From: Leptospira neocaledonica
GTDB lineage: Bacteria; Spirochaetota; Leptospiria; Leptospirales; Leptospiraceae
DNA length: 64,000 bases
Assembly: GCF_002812205.1 (NCBI RefSeq)
Contig: NZ_NPEA01000003.1
Coordinates: 186,001-250,000, forward strand
Direction of reading: 5' to 3'
Positions 1 to 11,837 of the stretch are shown here, in pieces. How positions within the stretch are numbered: position 1 is the stretch's first letter; every line of letters begins with the position of its first letter. A program made the position numbers and the translations under genes. Below the pieces are notes generated by a model. The model was not told the DNA's origin. It ran no database searches and worked only from the letters and a program-made list of their open reading frames with translations.

Positions 1-1723
1 TGATATAAGGAGATTCGTCCATGCGGTTTTCGATTGGAACCGGCTCAACGTTTTCTCCACCTAACAATACGACAGTTTCTTTTGCTCTTCCTGTAAGAGT
101 CAGAGTATGCTTATAGTTAATGAACCCGATATCTCCAGTGTTCAACCATCCGTCCACAATAGTCTTCTTAGTGGTTTCAGGATTTTTGTAATATCCTTTC
201 ATCACTTGAGGTCCTTTGATATGAACGATTCCTTTTACTCCTAACTTACCGGCAAGAATCTGTCTTTCATCGTTGATATGAGTCAGCACGTTTCCATGAT
301 CGTCTCTCAATTGAAGTTCAGTTTTTGGAACGATATACCCTACGGAACCGATAATCGGATGATCGTAATGGCGCACAGAGATCACAGGAGCACTTTCTGT
401 CATTCCGTAACCTTCTAACACTAAAAGCCCGATATCGTTGAAGAAATTATCTACGTGGCGTTGTAAAGCTCCACCACCGGATAAGGTTCCTCTCAGACGT
501 CCACCAGTTGCTTGCCGGATTTTGGAAAGAACGATAGTATCCAAAGTTTTGAAGTTAAAGATTAGCCCTAAAATCGCGATTGTAAGCAGAACTGGCGCTA
601 AGAATGCCAACTCAGGCTTGTACATCTTGATATAAGAATATCCAACCGCACTGATTAAAGAAATCGTAAATGGCCCAAACAGAATCACCTGAGCAATTGC
701 CTTAACCGCAAGTGCTAAAGATTGGAAGATATTACGGTTTTCGTAATCCACTTCTTTTCCGGTTAAGAAACGAACCCCTGCGTTATAGTTCTTAGAGAAC
801 AGATAAGCGGTATTGAACAAAAACTTACGAACCGGAGGAGTTTGTTTAGGATCGTTAATTTTATTATAGATCCCTGTATAAATACTTTCCCAAACCCTTG
901 GAGCGGAAGCCATAAAAGAAGGTCTGGCTTTTGCCAGGTCATTTCTTAGGTCGGCAACCTTAGTATAGAAAGTAGAAATTCCAAGAGAGATCGCAGAGTA
1001 TTCTACCACTCTTTCAAAGATATGCCATACAGGTAGAATTGACAACATACTATCGTCATCGCGAATAATTGATTTTTTTAGGATCAGAGGAACTACATAC
1101 TCCATCTGGTGAGCCATATTGGAATGCATTAGCATTACACCTTTAGGCATTCCCGTTGTTCCAGAAGTATAGATCAGAGTGAAGAGATCATCCGGTTTAA
1201 TACCTTCGATCCTTTTTTCAGTTTTATGTCCACCTTTAGATCTTAACTCTTTTCCAGTTTCAATCAGATCATAAAGATGCAAAACGCCTTTCGCTTTTGT
1301 TTTGCTATCTTTATCCATAATGATGACGGTTTCAACGCCTTTCAATTTGGCTTTGTTTTTAACAAACTTCTCATACATCTTATCGTTTTCTAGGAAAACT
1401 ACAGAAGCTTCCGAGTGAGTTAAGATATATTCCATCTCGGAATCGGTTACGTCAGTTCCTCTAGGAACGTTTGCACAACCGGAGAGTAAAACTCCCGCAT
1501 CAACGATGATCCATTCCAGACGGTTATCCGCTAACACTCCGATATGTTCGCGGGCCTTCACACCTAAATCTATTAATGCCTCTGATAAACAGAGACCTAG
1601 ATCTACTAATTGTTTAAAGCTAGTCGATTGATATTCTTTATTTTCATCTTTCGACCAAAACGCCGGTCTGTCCCCATAAGACTCAGAAGCCTTAAGGTAC
1701 ATGTCTGCTAAATTCTTGTACAT
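1..1723 (-). CDS. Long-chain acyl-CoA synthetase (AMP-binding), 3' end outside window
   Basis: Activates long-chain fatty acids to acyl-CoA through an acyl-adenylate, at the inner membrane or in the cytoplasm. My translation from the ATG at 1721-1723 shows the P-loop-like AMP-binding motif [12 protein letters not shown] near residue 180 and the adenylation motif NTGDIGF near the window edge. Between them, around residues 330-390, lies a hydrophobic insert with two probable membrane helices just before the conserved [11 protein letters not shown] stretch; compact FadD15-type enzymes have only a short linker there as I recall them. The gene runs off the left edge, so the C-terminal domain is not seen. 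Family assignment is firm; substrate chain length is inferred. Confidence 0.93.
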   Translation of the reverse strand, partial: MYKNLADMYLKASESYGDRPAFWSKDENKEYQSTSFKQLVDLGLCLSEALIDLGVKAREHIGVLADNRLEWIIVDAGVLLSGCANVPRGTDVTDSEMEYILTHSEASVVFLENDKMYEKFVKNKAKLKGVETVIIMDKDSKTKAKGVLHLYDLIETGKELRSKGGHKTEKRIEGIKPDDLFTLIYTSGTTGMPKGVMLMHSNMAHQMEYVVPLILKKSIIRDDDSMLSILPVWHIFERVVEYSAISLGISTFYTKVADLRNDLAKARPSFMASAPRVWESIYTGIYNKINDPKQTPPVRKFLFNTAYLFSKNYNAGVRFLTGKEVDYENRNIFQSLALAVKAIAQVILFGPFTISLISAVGYSYIKMYKPELAFLAPVLLTIAILGLIFNFKTLDTIVLSKIRQATGGRLRGTLSGGGALQRHVDNFFNDIGLLVLEGYGMTESAPVISVRHYDHPIIGSVGYIVPKTELQLRDDHGNVLTHINDERQILAGKLGVKGIVHIKGPQVMKGYYKNPETTKKTIVDGWLNTGDIGFINYKHTLTLTGRAKETVVLLGGENVEPVPIENRMDESPYI

Positions 1724-1864
1724 TGGAGTTATTCCTTTGAAGAAGGGATATATTACGCTTATCTCAATAAAGCGCGTTTACGTTAATGTGAGAAGACGAC
1801 CCGTCAACTAAATTTTAGAATAACTCAAAGCGTAGGTGCAGTGCAAAATCGAAGAAGAGAAGAG

Positions 1865-1905
1865 TAAAAAGAGAAAACTCCGCTCGAGAGGACCTCGAAC
1901 GGAGT
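1865..1905 (-). terminator. Rho-independent terminator of the Lys/His-rich peptide gene
   Basis: On the minus strand a 12-bp stem (arms at 1894-1905 and 1877-1888, one G-U pair, 5-nt loop) is followed by a T-rich tract. It lies 15 bases past the stop codon of the gene ending at 1921. Confidence 0.85.
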
Positions 1906-1920
1906 GAGAAAGGAAAAATA

Positions 1921-2208
1921 TTACTGTTGTTCCTCGCCAGCGCCTTCTTCAGCAGGAGCAGGTGTAGAATCAGACTTGGTTCCTTCTTCTTTTCCTTTTT
2001 TGGAATCTTTCTTATGCTTCTTGTGGTGTTTTTTCTTACCTTTTTTCTTCTTAGCTTTCTTTTCTTTTTTCTCAGCTTTCGAAGCACCAGCATCTTCAGT
2101 CTTTGCAGGAGCATCGCCGGTGGTCTCTTGTGCGCTTACTCCGGTGAAACCGAAAAGAGCGATTGCAGACACAAGAAGGGTAACAAGAATTTTTTTGAAT
2201 AGGTTCAT
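1921..2208 (-). CDS. Small exported Lys/His-rich protein
   Basis: A 95-residue protein I cannot assign to a named family. Residues 1-26 form a clear signal peptide (MNLFKK, a hydrophobic core, then a GVSA-Q cleavage site). The mature part is low complexity: an Ala/Thr/Glu stretch, a central block of about 30 residues that is almost all Lys with His pairs (KKKGKKKHHKKHKK), and an acidic Ala/Pro/Glu/Gln tail. The charge pattern suggests an extracytoplasmic protein binding anions or metals, but that is inference. It is monocistronic, with its own terminator. Other frames here are open only because of the repetitive AAG/AAA codons. Confidence 0.8.
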   Translation of the reverse strand: MNLFKKILVTLLVSAIALFGFTGVSAQETTGDAPAKTEDAGASKAEKKEKKAKKKKGKKKHHKKHKKDSKKGKEEGTKSDSTPAPAEEGAGEEQQ

Positions 2209-2289
2209 TATGATCTTCCTATAGAAACTTTGGTTTGTGTCGTAATTTTATTGTTCTGCGAGGCAAATCAAATCCATTTTACATAAAAA

Positions 2290-2982
2290 TTAGATTTCAT
2301 CCGCGGGAGGGACCCATTTGTTCGGGATTGCTACAGCAAGTGACAAACGGTCCAAAAATTTATCCTTAGGGATCTCATAAGCTCCTAAATTCAAAGTGAC
2401 CGGGTTCATTTGCTGGGTATCGAATAATGTAAAGCCGTCCTTCTTCAATGCTTCAAATAGAAAATAGAGCCCGATCTTCCCAAAGTCAGGTAAAAAGGAG
2501 AACATAGACTCTCCGGCAAAAAATTTACCGATAGCTACACCATATACTCCACCACCTAACCGTCCGTTTTCGTCCCAGACCTCGATACTGTGAGCATAAC
2601 CTTCCTTATGAAAGTTGGTAAAACCTCGTAGAAAGTTTTCCGTTATCCAAGTTTGCTCTTCCGTTCTGAATGCACAGCATCGCATAACTTGTTCAAATGC
2701 ACGATTAAAAGTGACAGTAAACTTTTTTTGGCGAATTCTTCGATGAACCCTGGAACTAATATGAAGAACATTTAGGTCAAAGATAGCCCTCGGATCCAAA
2801 GAAAACCAAAGTAAAGGTTTATCCGCCCAAGGAAAGATCCCGTGAGTATAAGCATATAGAAGGCGATCCGATTTTAGATCTCCACCGATGCCCACAACTT
2901 CTTCTACAGAACGTCTAGGATCCGCAAAAAAATCGGAAAAATCCCGGATAGGAGAATACTGACTTTGTCTGGGGTTTTCCAT
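2290..2982 (-). CDS. aat: Leucyl/phenylalanyl-tRNA-protein transferase
   Basis: Transfers Leu or Phe from aminoacyl-tRNA to proteins with N-terminal Lys or Arg, marking them for ClpS/ClpAP turnover. The 230-residue length is normal. Diagnostic stretches are [18 protein letters not shown] near residue 50, AHSIEVW, the [20 protein letters not shown] core, and the final DTQ...[11 protein letters not shown] block. It is the last gene of a compact minus-strand operon and its ATG directly abuts the stop of the upstream 2',3'-cyclic phosphodiesterase gene, so translation is probably coupled. No terminator is obvious downstream. Confidence 0.96.
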   Translation of the reverse strand: MENPRQSQYSPIRDFSDFFADPRRSVEEVVGIGGDLKSDRLLYAYTHGIFPWADKPLLWFSLDPRAIFDLNVLHISSRVHRRIRQKKFTVTFNRAFEQVMRCCAFRTEEQTWITENFLRGFTNFHKEGYAHSIEVWDENGRLGGGVYGVAIGKFFAGESMFSFLPDFGKIGLYFLFEALKKDGFTLFDTQQMNPVTLNLGAYEIPKDKFLDRLSLAVAIPNKWVPPADEI

Positions 2983-3519
2983 TTATTCCAACAGAAGAGG
3001 GTATGATTCTTGGACCGAGTATATCTGACCGTTCGCTCCGCTGCGACTAGAAAATAAATGGAATTCCGACACAGGAACTATGTCGGCTTGGAATTGGGAG
3101 AATTCATTCAAATAAAGATCCAAACGTTTTTCCGGGGTCCTTTTGAATCTTCCGATCGTTATATGAGGTCGATAATCCCTTTTATCAATGGAGAAACCTT
3201 CCCTCCTAAGAGTGGATTCCAAAACTTTTTGTAACCTTTTCAATTCTTCAGAGAGTGTCACACCCACATATAAAATTTCTGGAAATTTATTCCCAAAGAA
3301 ACCTACTCCTTTGATCTCTAAAGAAAAACTTTTTTCAGACACCTGACTGCAAATTTCCGAAACTCTTTCAATCTCTTCCTGATTTAACTCACCCAGGAAT
3401 ACCAAGGTAGTATGGAAATTTTCCGCTGAAACCCAGCGAATCTCTTCTAACCCAAAACAGATTTTTTCCAGATCGGATTTTACAGCATCAGGAAGAGCCA
3501 GTCCTAAAAAACTTCTCAT
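2983..3519 (-). CDS. thpR: RNA 2',3'-cyclic phosphodiesterase (2H family)
   Basis: A 178-residue member of the 2H phosphoesterase family (LigT/ThpR type), which opens 2',3'-cyclic phosphate ends of RNA. The two catalytic HxTx motifs are intact: HTTL with His36 and HITI with His119, about 80 residues apart as expected. The start at 3519 overlaps the stop of the upstream pabBC fusion by 4 bases (ATGA-type coupling), and the stop abuts the aat start. Placement between folate and N-end-rule genes gives no clue to its physiological RNA target. Confidence 0.93.
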   Translation of the reverse strand: MRSFLGLALPDAVKSDLEKICFGLEEIRWVSAENFHTTLVFLGELNQEEIERVSEICSQVSEKSFSLEIKGVGFFGNKFPEILYVGVTLSEELKRLQKVLESTLRREGFSIDKRDYRPHITIGRFKRTPEKRLDLYLNEFSQFQADIVPVSEFHLFSSRSGANGQIYSVQESYPLLLE

Positions 3520-5327
3520 TCGAAATCCACCCCAGAAACTCTTCTAACTCCTCTGAGGGAATTTACCAAAATGATCTTGGATGCAAGGCTTAGGTCCTGT
3601 TTAGAAATTTTCTTTTCCTTTGCTTTCAATTTTCGGATCCATTGTTTCCGAGCCACTCCGGGAAGAATTCCTTCTTCCAAAGAAGGAGTAATCCATTCCC
3701 TATTTAAAAAAAGAAAGATAGAATGAATGGATCCTTCTGTTAGATAACCTTCTGTGTTTGTATAAATCTGATCCAGATAACCTTTAGAAGTCGCGGATGT
3801 ATAACCTTCCGAAAAAATTTCTCTGATATTTGTTTTATGATAAAAGAACCGATTTTTTTTATTTGTAGAAGTTCCGCTAAATAGAACCTTCCCCTCTTTG
3901 GGGCCCGAATGATATTCGGAAACTTCGGATTGAAATTTTCCATCCTGCAAAAGAACAATCTTCACTCTATAGTTTTTGTCGGAAGAAATAGTACCTGCAA
4001 TTTCGTTAATTGCGGATTCCCATCCTTCCTCTTGCCAAACGAATCCGAACTCTTTCGCAGATAATTTCATTCTATCTTTATGATCTTTTAAAAAATAGAT
4101 CTTCTTTCTTTTACAGATCGCAGTTGTGAAAATGTGAAAATTCTCTTTTGTATCGTTCAGAAATTTTGCTTTGGACCAACATTCTTCCCATTCTGCATTC
4201 GCATCGGAGCCGATAGTAATTCCGGAACCTACGCCCATTCTTCCTTTTTTTTGACCCCTTGAGTCTTGTAAAAACTCAAGAGTGCGGATCGCAATGGAAG
4301 AGATTTCTTTTTGAGGAGACAGATAAAATATTCCGCCCGTATAAACTCCTCTCTTTTTTTCCAAACTTCGAATGATATCCGAAGATCGTTTTTTAGGAGC
4401 CCCAGTGATTGAACCTCCCGGAAATAATGCCTCCAAAATATCAGTCCATTTTATATCCGAAGAAAGTTCAGAACGTATCTCGCTAGTCATTTGGAAAACA
4501 GTGGGATATTCTTCGATGGAAAAAAGTTTAGAAACTTCTACAGAGCCAGGTAAAGAGATCCTTCCCAAATCGTTGCGAAGAAGATCCGTGATCATCAAAT
4601 TTTCCGCTCTGTCCTTTTCTGAATTGGAAAGTTCCAATTTCAATTTTTGGTCTTCTCCGAAATCTTTTCCTCTGGGTCTGGTTCCTTTCATTGGAACAGT
4701 TCTAATCTGATTGGAAATTTTTTCCCAAAACAGTTCCGGAGAAAAAGAGAGAATATCTCTTTGTTCCGAAATAGAATCTCCGGTATGGATCCAAGCTTCG
4801 TAGGGAACAGGCTGCTTTTTTCTGAGCTCGAAAAATAATCTTCCAAGAGAACCTTGGAATTCTATATGCAAGGGAAATGTAAAATTGACCTGATAGATAT
4901 CACCTTCATAGAGAAAGTTTCGAATTTTACGAAAAATCTCTTCGTATTCTTTACGATCTATTCCGGATCTGATCTCAGCAGAATATCCTTTGTCTTTAAA
5001 TTTGGATTCCCATTCCGAAATTTCAGCGGAAGCCAAGATTTTTGGCTCAGAAAAAATCCCGAACCAAAAAAGAGGATCTTCCGAAACTTCTTCCATATTG
5101 TCAGGATTTAAAAACAAATCGCCTGTCTCGTAGGAGATCCAACCTGCTGCATAGTACCCTTGAGAGACTTTGTTTTGAATTTCTAAGAAGAATTTCCTTG
5201 CTTCACTTCGTCGATTAGTAGTAAGAATCTCTTTCGGCTCTGTTAGAACTAGACGTCCCTCTGTAGAGAAACCTTCTCCTAAATAAATAAAGGGTTTCCT
5301 GGAGTTTTGAAATAGATCGGAAATCAT
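3516..5327 (-). CDS. pabB: Aminodeoxychorismate synthase component I fused to 4-amino-4-deoxychorismate lyase
   Basis: A bifunctional 603-residue protein for p-aminobenzoate, a folate precursor. Residues 1 to about 370 are the chorismate-binding PabB domain, with the signatures [16 protein letters not shown] and [18 protein letters not shown]. Residues from about 380 to the end are a fold-type IV PLP domain (PabC); the likely PLP lysine is in [12 protein letters not shown], followed by [11 protein letters not shown]. Both active sites look intact, so chorismate-derived ADC could be made and cleaved by one chain. A glutamine amidotransferase (PabA) is not in the window. It is first in the pabBC-thpR-aat operon. 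Confidence 0.93.
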   Translation of the reverse strand: MISDLFQNSRKPFIYLGEGFSTEGRLVLTEPKEILTTNRRSEARKFFLEIQNKVSQGYYAAGWISYETGDLFLNPDNMEEVSEDPLFWFGIFSEPKILASAEISEWESKFKDKGYSAEIRSGIDRKEYEEIFRKIRNFLYEGDIYQVNFTFPLHIEFQGSLGRLFFELRKKQPVPYEAWIHTGDSISEQRDILSFSPELFWEKISNQIRTVPMKGTRPRGKDFGEDQKLKLELSNSEKDRAENLMITDLLRNDLGRISLPGSVEVSKLFSIEEYPTVFQMTSEIRSELSSDIKWTDILEALFPGGSITGAPKKRSSDIIRSLEKKRGVYTGGIFYLSPQKEISSIAIRTLEFLQDSRGQKKGRMGVGSGITIGSDANAEWEECWSKAKFLNDTKENFHIFTTAICKRKKIYFLKDHKDRMKLSAKEFGFVWQEEGWESAINEIAGTISSDKNYRVKIVLLQDGKFQSEVSEYHSGPKEGKVLFSGTSTNKKNRFFYHKTNIREIFSEGYTSATSKGYLDQIYTNTEGYLTEGSIHSIFLFLNREWITPSLEEGILPGVARKQWIRKLKAKEKKISKQDLSLASKIILVNSLRGVRRVSGVDFE

Positions 5328-5380
5328 CGGGAAAGGTCTTAAAACCTTATTCTCAGCTGCTTCCGAATCCTAAAAGCGAA

Positions 5381-7528
5381 ATGAAGAAGATTCTAAGATT
5401 AATGTTATCTCGATCCCTAAAATTCATCCAAACCGCCGCCAAATTTTTTCTGGTAACTTCCGTGTATTTCCTTTTGGGAAAATTCGGAGAATCCTTCGGG
5501 ACATTTTCGGATTATGCCTCCCCGATCTGGCCCGCATCCGGCTGGGGGTTGGTCACTCCTTTATTATTCGGAAGAGTTTCCTTTTTCGGAATCTTTGCAG
5601 GTTCCTTTTTATATAACTGCCAGATTCGACATGAAGACCTACCTGGACAGGATCTGAGCGTTTATTTTTTGGTAGCAGTGCTCATTGCTAGTGGAAGTAC
5701 TCTGCAATCATTCACAGGGGCTTACTTATACAAAAAATTTATTCCCGGATTAGATCTTACTAAGAGCACAACTTTCGTTCTTAGATTTCTTTGGATAGAA
5801 ACATTAGTTTGTATTATCGCTGCAACGATCGCATGTTCGGGGCTTCTACTTTTAGGTTTCCTAGATTTAGATTCACTTTTTCCAAGTTGGATCATTTGGT
5901 GGATGGGAGATTCTTTAGGAGTTTTCGTATACTTCCCATTTTTCTTAAGTTGGTTAGGCCCAGGAGTCGCAAGATTCCAGGTACACTCATGGAAAGAAAG
6001 TGTGGGACTAGTCTCCTTCTTAATTTTATTAGGAGGAGGGATCTTTTACTTCTTTAGCGTTAACCAAGTCCCTGCATATTTTCCACTTTCTTATCTACTG
6101 ATCGCAGTCATTTCTCTTGTTTCGCTTAGATTCGGAGGAAGAGAATCTTCCCTTATTCTTATAATCGTTTCTATTCTATCAATCTTAGGTACCGCACAAG
6201 GTCATGCTTACAATTTTCCAACTTCAAAAGAAGTTTCCCTTCTTCTTTTGCAAAGTTTTCTGTCTGCGATTTCAATCGCCTCTCTTCTCGCTTTATCAGT
6301 TGTGAAGGAAAGAGTAGATGCAGAAGATGAGATCTTCATCTCACATAAACGTTTGGAAAAACTGATCGCAGAAAGGACCCAAGAGTTGGATCGTTCTTAT
6401 CGCTATTTAGGAGCAAGCGAAGCGATCTATAAAGGTTTATTCGAGAATGTTCCCATTGCAATCTTGGAATGTGATTATTCTGAAGTAAAAAGAATGTTGG
6501 GCGAATTGCCAGAGATGTCCAGAAAGGATTTCACAAAATTCCTAAAATCAAATCCGAAATTCGTTTCAGAATGTTATGAAACAGTAAGAGTAGTGGACGC
6601 TAATAAAGAATCAGTTCGATTGTTCGAAGCAAGTTCAAAGGAAGAAGTTTTATTCCTCGCTAGAAACTTTTTTAGAAAAGGAAATGATCATTATTTCAAA
6701 AAACTTCTGACCCGAATTCATTTTGGAGCAAGAGTTCTTCATACGGAAGTTACATTGTCCACCTGCAATGGAAAACAATTCGAAGCATCCATTCGCTGGT
6801 CCTTGGCACCGGAATTCGAAGAAACATTTTCCTCTACGATAATCACTGTTGTAGAAATCACCGATAAAAAACAGGCAGAGAGACAGCTAAAATCTTCCTT
6901 AAAGGAAAAGGAAGTTATGCTAAAAGAGATCCATCATAGAGTGAAAAACAATCTACAGGTGATCTCCAGCTTATTCAATCTTCAATCCGAATACGAGAAC
7001 GATCCTAAAATCCACGAGGCATTTACCGAAAGCCAAAACAGGATCCAAACCATGGCATTGATTCATGATGAGTTGTACCAATCTAACGATCTAGGAAATG
7101 TAGAATTTTCAGGATATTCCAGAAGGCTTGCGGAGAAGATCAGAAGCGCTTACAAAATAGGAGCGGAAACAAGAGTTGAGGTGATATCCAATCCCATTCA
7201 TTTGGAGATTAGCATCGCAATTCCCCTTGGGCTTGCGCTGAATGAACTACTCACAAATTCTTTCAAATATGCATTTCCGCATAATTTTTCTCCTTCCGAT
7301 GAAAGACCTAGAATCCAAGTTAAACTGCAAAAAAAAGAGAAGTTAATTACATTAGAAGTCTCGGACAACGGAGTCGGCTTACCGAATGAATTGAATCCTA
7401 TTGCGGCCCATTCTTTCGGTTTAACCTTGGTTCAGGTTCTAACCAAACAGTTGAAAGGAAAATTGGATTTCTCCAGTACCAAAGATCAGGGCGCCAGTTT
7501 CCAAATCCGTTTTGAACTTCCAAATTAG
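5381..7528 (+). CDS. MASE1-type membrane sensor histidine kinase (HisKA_2 class)
   Basis: A 715-residue sensor kinase. Residues about 15-310 are a multi-span membrane domain of MASE1 type, opening with conserved aromatic and proline residues ([13 protein letters not shown]). A PAS-like region follows at about 340-505, then a HisKA_2 dimerisation domain with the phospho-acceptor motif [12 protein letters not shown] (His518/519). The ATPase domain has the N box [13 protein letters not shown] and the G box VSDNGVGLP. No receiver domain or response regulator gene is adjacent. It is divergent from pabBC with only 53 bases between the starts and is followed by a TetR gene. The stimulus is unknown. 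Confidence 0.92.
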   Translation: MKKILRLMLSRSLKFIQTAAKFFLVTSVYFLLGKFGESFGTFSDYASPIWPASGWGLVTPLLFGRVSFFGIFAGSFLYNCQIRHEDLPGQDLSVYFLVAVLIASGSTLQSFTGAYLYKKFIPGLDLTKSTTFVLRFLWIETLVCIIAATIACSGLLLLGFLDLDSLFPSWIIWWMGDSLGVFVYFPFFLSWLGPGVARFQVHSWKESVGLVSFLILLGGGIFYFFSVNQVPAYFPLSYLLIAVISLVSLRFGGRESSLILIIVSILSILGTAQGHAYNFPTSKEVSLLLLQSFLSAISIASLLALSVVKERVDAEDEIFISHKRLEKLIAERTQELDRSYRYLGASEAIYKGLFENVPIAILECDYSEVKRMLGELPEMSRKDFTKFLKSNPKFVSECYETVRVVDANKESVRLFEASSKEEVLFLARNFFRKGNDHYFKKLLTRIHFGARVLHTEVTLSTCNGKQFEASIRWSLAPEFEETFSSTIITVVEITDKKQAERQLKSSLKEKEVMLKEIHHRVKNNLQVISSLFNLQSEYENDPKIHEAFTESQNRIQTMALIHDELYQSNDLGNVEFSGYSRRLAEKIRSAYKIGAETRVEVISNPIHLEISIAIPLGLALNELLTNSFKYAFPHNFSPSDERPRIQVKLQKKEKLITLEVSDNGVGLPNELNPIAAHSFGLTLVQVLTKQLKGKLDFSSTKDQGASFQIRFELPN

Positions 7529-7573
7529 GAAAATTCCTTGCGGACTAGTTCTCCAAATCGGAGTAAGGAAAAC

Positions 7574-8200
7574 ATGAGAACAAAGCCTCCTAGTCCGATC
7601 GCCAATAGGGCAGAAGCAAGAAGAGAACAGATCCTGGAAGCAGCATTGGATGTATTCTCCGAAAAGGGATACCATGAGGCAGGGATCGCGGATATAGCGG
7701 GAAAATTAAATATAGGTCATGGCACTTGTTATCGTTATTTTAAGAATAAATTAGATATCCTACATGCTTTAGTGGACCGCATTCTTCTCGGATTATTAGA
7801 AGTAGTGCGTAAAGAAAGTCCTGAAAAATCAAATACGATTGAAGAATACAGAAATCAGATCGAAAATATAGGCTGGGAGCTATTCCAACTTTTCAGTAAA
7901 GATCCCAGACAGGCAAAGATCGTTTTTTTCGAAGCAATGGCCTTGGATGAAACCGTAAAAAGGAAAGTACAACTCGGAATAGATAAAAGCGCAAGGCTCA
8001 CCGAGTTGTATTTGAAGAACGGTGTGAAAAAAGGATTTTTGAGAAAGGAATTAGACACTCGTATCGCTTCGCAAGCGGTCAACGCAATGATGTTCGAAGG
8101 AATAAGGATCAATTTATCTTCCAAAGTGGATTCTAAATTTGCAAAACGTTGGCTGGAAGAAATGCCCACCCTTATGTTAGAAGGAATGGGCAAACGTTAA
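7574..8200 (+). CDS. TetR/AcrR family transcriptional regulator
   Basis: A DNA-binding repressor of 208 residues. The N-terminal helix-turn-helix reads RREQILEAALDVFSEKGY...IADIAGKLNIGHGTCYRYFKNK, which is canonical; the C-terminal ligand domain is unassigned. I chose the ATG at 7574 because GGAGTAAGGA sits just upstream; an upstream TTG at 7538 has no ribosome site. The gene converges on an alpha/beta hydrolase gene whose divergent promoter carries a perfect palindrome at 9257-9272, a plausible operator for this protein. That link is inference. The ORF begins 9 bases after the kinase stop, so the two may be co-transcribed. Confidence 0.93.
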   Translation: MRTKPPSPIANRAEARREQILEAALDVFSEKGYHEAGIADIAGKLNIGHGTCYRYFKNKLDILHALVDRILLGLLEVVRKESPEKSNTIEEYRNQIENIGWELFQLFSKDPRQAKIVFFEAMALDETVKRKVQLGIDKSARLTELYLKNGVKKGFLRKELDTRIASQAVNAMMFEGIRINLSSKVDSKFAKRWLEEMPTLMLEGMGKR

Positions 8201-8209
8201 ATTTTACTT

Positions 8210-9139
8210 TTACAAAGTAAGGAACTGCACTAGATCTTTCGCTGTTATATCCGGGATTTCTTCCATAGGAATATGACCTGCACCTTCATAAGTAATGAAC
8301 TTAGAATTCTGAAGATCTTTAGTCCAATTTTGGGCATATTCTAATTTCAACCAATGATCTTCTTTTCCCCACATGACCAATGTAGGAGTTTTTACAAATT
8401 TGATCCCATCTGAAACTTTTGGATCAGTAAACTTCTCTCTTGCCGTCCTGAAGAAATAATTATAAGCCTGTCTGTTTCCTTCTCTTCTGGAAAGATCCAC
8501 ATATCTGGTTTTGATCTCAGGCGTAATTTTAGAAGAATCTCCATACACCTCATCCACACTTTTTTCCACCATGAAACTTGGGAGCATATGGCGTGCAAAA
8601 GGACTAACGATTGGATTACTTCCTAAGGCGATCATAGGAGGCATAGGTTGTGCATACCCGGCCGCATCTATCAATACCAATTTTTGGACTTTATTAGGAT
8701 ATTTTAATACGTAATTCCAGGAAATATAACCGCCCATTGAATTTCCCACAAGATAGAAAGAATCCACTTTTAGATATTCCAAAAATTTGTTCAGTACTTC
8801 TACACCTTCTTCCAAATTCAACTTTTCGAGATCTTCCGGAGGACCGGTGAGACCATGACCAGGAAGATCTATACGGATAACTCTATAACGAGATTTTAAT
8901 AACTCCGCCCATGCATCCCATGTATGCAAAGAAGAGCAGACCCCATGCAATAGTATAATTACAGGACCTTGGCCCTCGTCTCTGTAATGGATGTTCAGAT
9001 CCCCGATCGGAGCAAACTTGGACTCTGAGTTCGCATACTTCGCTTTCAAATCCTCTAAAGGTTCGGAACCGATCCCTAAAAATCTACAATCAAGTAGAAA
9101 GATGAGAAGTAACATTAAGCTTATTGTTGTTCTTTTCAT
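8210..9139 (-). CDS. Alpha/beta hydrolase, probable lipoprotein
   Basis: A 309-residue alpha/beta hydrolase. The nucleophile elbow is GNSMGG, an oxyanion-type HGVCSS stretch precedes it, and the acid and histidine positions are in WGKEDHW and GAGHIPMEE. The N-terminus has a hydrophobic signal ending LLDC near residue 18, suggesting lipidation and an envelope location. The substrate cannot be read from sequence. It is transcribed away from the membrane protein at 9307 and towards the TetR gene at 7574. The shared intergenic region holds a TetR-like palindrome, so all three may form one regulated unit. Confidence 0.88.
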   Translation of the reverse strand: MKRTTISLMLLLIFLLDCRFLGIGSEPLEDLKAKYANSESKFAPIGDLNIHYRDEGQGPVIILLHGVCSSLHTWDAWAELLKSRYRVIRIDLPGHGLTGPPEDLEKLNLEEGVEVLNKFLEYLKVDSFYLVGNSMGGYISWNYVLKYPNKVQKLVLIDAAGYAQPMPPMIALGSNPIVSPFARHMLPSFMVEKSVDEVYGDSSKITPEIKTRYVDLSRREGNRQAYNYFFRTAREKFTDPKVSDGIKFVKTPTLVMWGKEDHWLKLEYAQNWTKDLQNSKFITYEGAGHIPMEEIPDITAKDLVQFLTL

Positions 9140-9256
9140 AATTTCCCTGTTTAATGAAAATTCCCACCCAATCGAAACGACAGATATGTCATTTCTGCCC
9201 TAAAGTAAAACATGTTTTTCTTTGAAATTTTTCTGTTTCCCCTATTGACAAAAACT

Positions 9257-9272
9257 GAATGACATGTCATTC
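9257..9272. promoter_or_regulatory. Perfect 16-bp palindrome, candidate TetR operator
   Basis: The sequence GAATGACATGTCATTC is a perfect inverted repeat. It lies in the 167-base divergent region between the hydrolase start (9139) and the membrane protein start (9307), 7 bases after TTGACA (9245-9250), which could be a -35 element. A weaker copy of the right half, ATGTCATT, occurs at 9186-9193 after CGACAGAT, nearer the hydrolase. Binding there would block transcription. The nearest TetR gene is at 7574. Confidence 0.65.
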
Positions 9273-9306
9273 TTATATTCAATAAAGGTGAGGAGAGTTC
9301 AATCCA

Positions 9307-10206
9307 ATGGTTCAAGTGGATGTTTTTTGGGCCTACGGCCTGGGAGCCGGTTACGCAATGGCCGCAGCTCGCCAAATTAAAAAATTGCAGTCAGGAGAGA
9401 CTACACCAGGTTCTCTTCCTTCCATAAAAAAAGAAGAGAAGAGTAAGGTCCCATTTTGGAAGAATACCTACTTCATCTCTAACCTTCTTTATTTAGGTTT
9501 ATTATTCGCTCCGTCGGGCTTGTATCTGGTCTGGCAATTTACTAGCTGGGAGACAATGCACGCGGGAGACAAAACCATGCCGGGTTGGTTGGTAGCTTTA
9601 TTCGGTTTAACGAATATTTCTCAAGGGATCTTAGGTTTCTGGGTAGTTTGGGAATTAATAAAAGCGGGAAAAAATTTCTTAGCTTATTTACAGGTTCCTG
9701 CGGGATATTTCGGAATGTTCTTCATTCTAGTTCATGGATGGGATGGAACCGGATACAAAAGATTCTTTTCAGAATCTGTGGAACAATTCCAAACAAACTG
9801 GACTTGGGGAACTGCAATCAACTGGCTAACATCGGATGTTGCGATCACATTGTATACGATGGGTGTGATCTTAATTCCAGTCCTGATCGTTTCACTTCTA
9901 AAAATCGAAAAAGAAGGTTGGGAATTAGGAGGCTCCGGAGAATTCTCCGTCAGAAAATCTCCTTCCGGTTTTGCATCCACAATTGCATTTTTAGCAACTG
10001 TGTTCGTAGGTGCATTAGGATTTGCGATTATCTCTAGTATAATACTACACCAACTAGGGTGGATCCTTGGAGCAATTGTTTCCACTTTAGTGATTTATAC
10101 TTTAGGAATTTCTAAATTTGGATTATTCCCGATTCTATATAAGAATGTTCTACAGTCAGAACCTGAAACAAGCGGCAAACTACAAAGTGTTCGTTCTGCA
10201 GCTTAA
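9307..10206 (+). CDS. Integral membrane protein of unknown function
   Basis: A 299-residue protein I do not recognise. It has about seven hydrophobic segments, starting after a short soluble N-terminus (residues 1-55) with an alanine-rich AYGLGAGYAMAAARQ stretch. Tryptophan- and glycine-rich membrane segments follow (for example GMFFILVHGWDGTGY). No catalytic motif is visible. It is transcribed divergently from the lipoprotein hydrolase, with a palindromic operator candidate in its promoter, so it is probably controlled by the TetR protein at 7574. A transport or lipid-modifying role is possible but unsupported. Confidence 0.82.
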   Translation: MVQVDVFWAYGLGAGYAMAAARQIKKLQSGETTPGSLPSIKKEEKSKVPFWKNTYFISNLLYLGLLFAPSGLYLVWQFTSWETMHAGDKTMPGWLVALFGLTNISQGILGFWVVWELIKAGKNFLAYLQVPAGYFGMFFILVHGWDGTGYKRFFSESVEQFQTNWTWGTAINWLTSDVAITLYTMGVILIPVLIVSLLKIEKEGWELGGSGEFSVRKSPSGFASTIAFLATVFVGALGFAIISSIILHQLGWILGAIVSTLVIYTLGISKFGLFPILYKNVLQSEPETSGKLQSVRSAA

Positions 10207-10257
10207 ATTCTAAGATTCGTCTTCTTTAGAACCGTTCAAATTTTTGGCTCTGTTGGA

Positions 10258-11760
<1,503 letters not shown>

Positions 11761-11837
11761 ACTCTGATTACCATCGCAAAATTTTAGGCAGAAACATCAA
11801 CTTTATTCGGTTGGACGAACAGAAGTCTAAAATGGTT

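Noticed and set aside
1904..2224. Open frames on both strands across the Lys/His-rich gene
   Set aside because: They arise from the AAG/AAA-rich codons. Only the minus frame at 1921-2208 has a signal peptide and a matched terminator.
9207..9218. Palindrome AAAACATGTTTT upstream of the lipoprotein hydrolase
   Set aside because: AT-rich and short, likely by chance; it is not repeated at the other promoter, unlike the ATGTCATT half-site.
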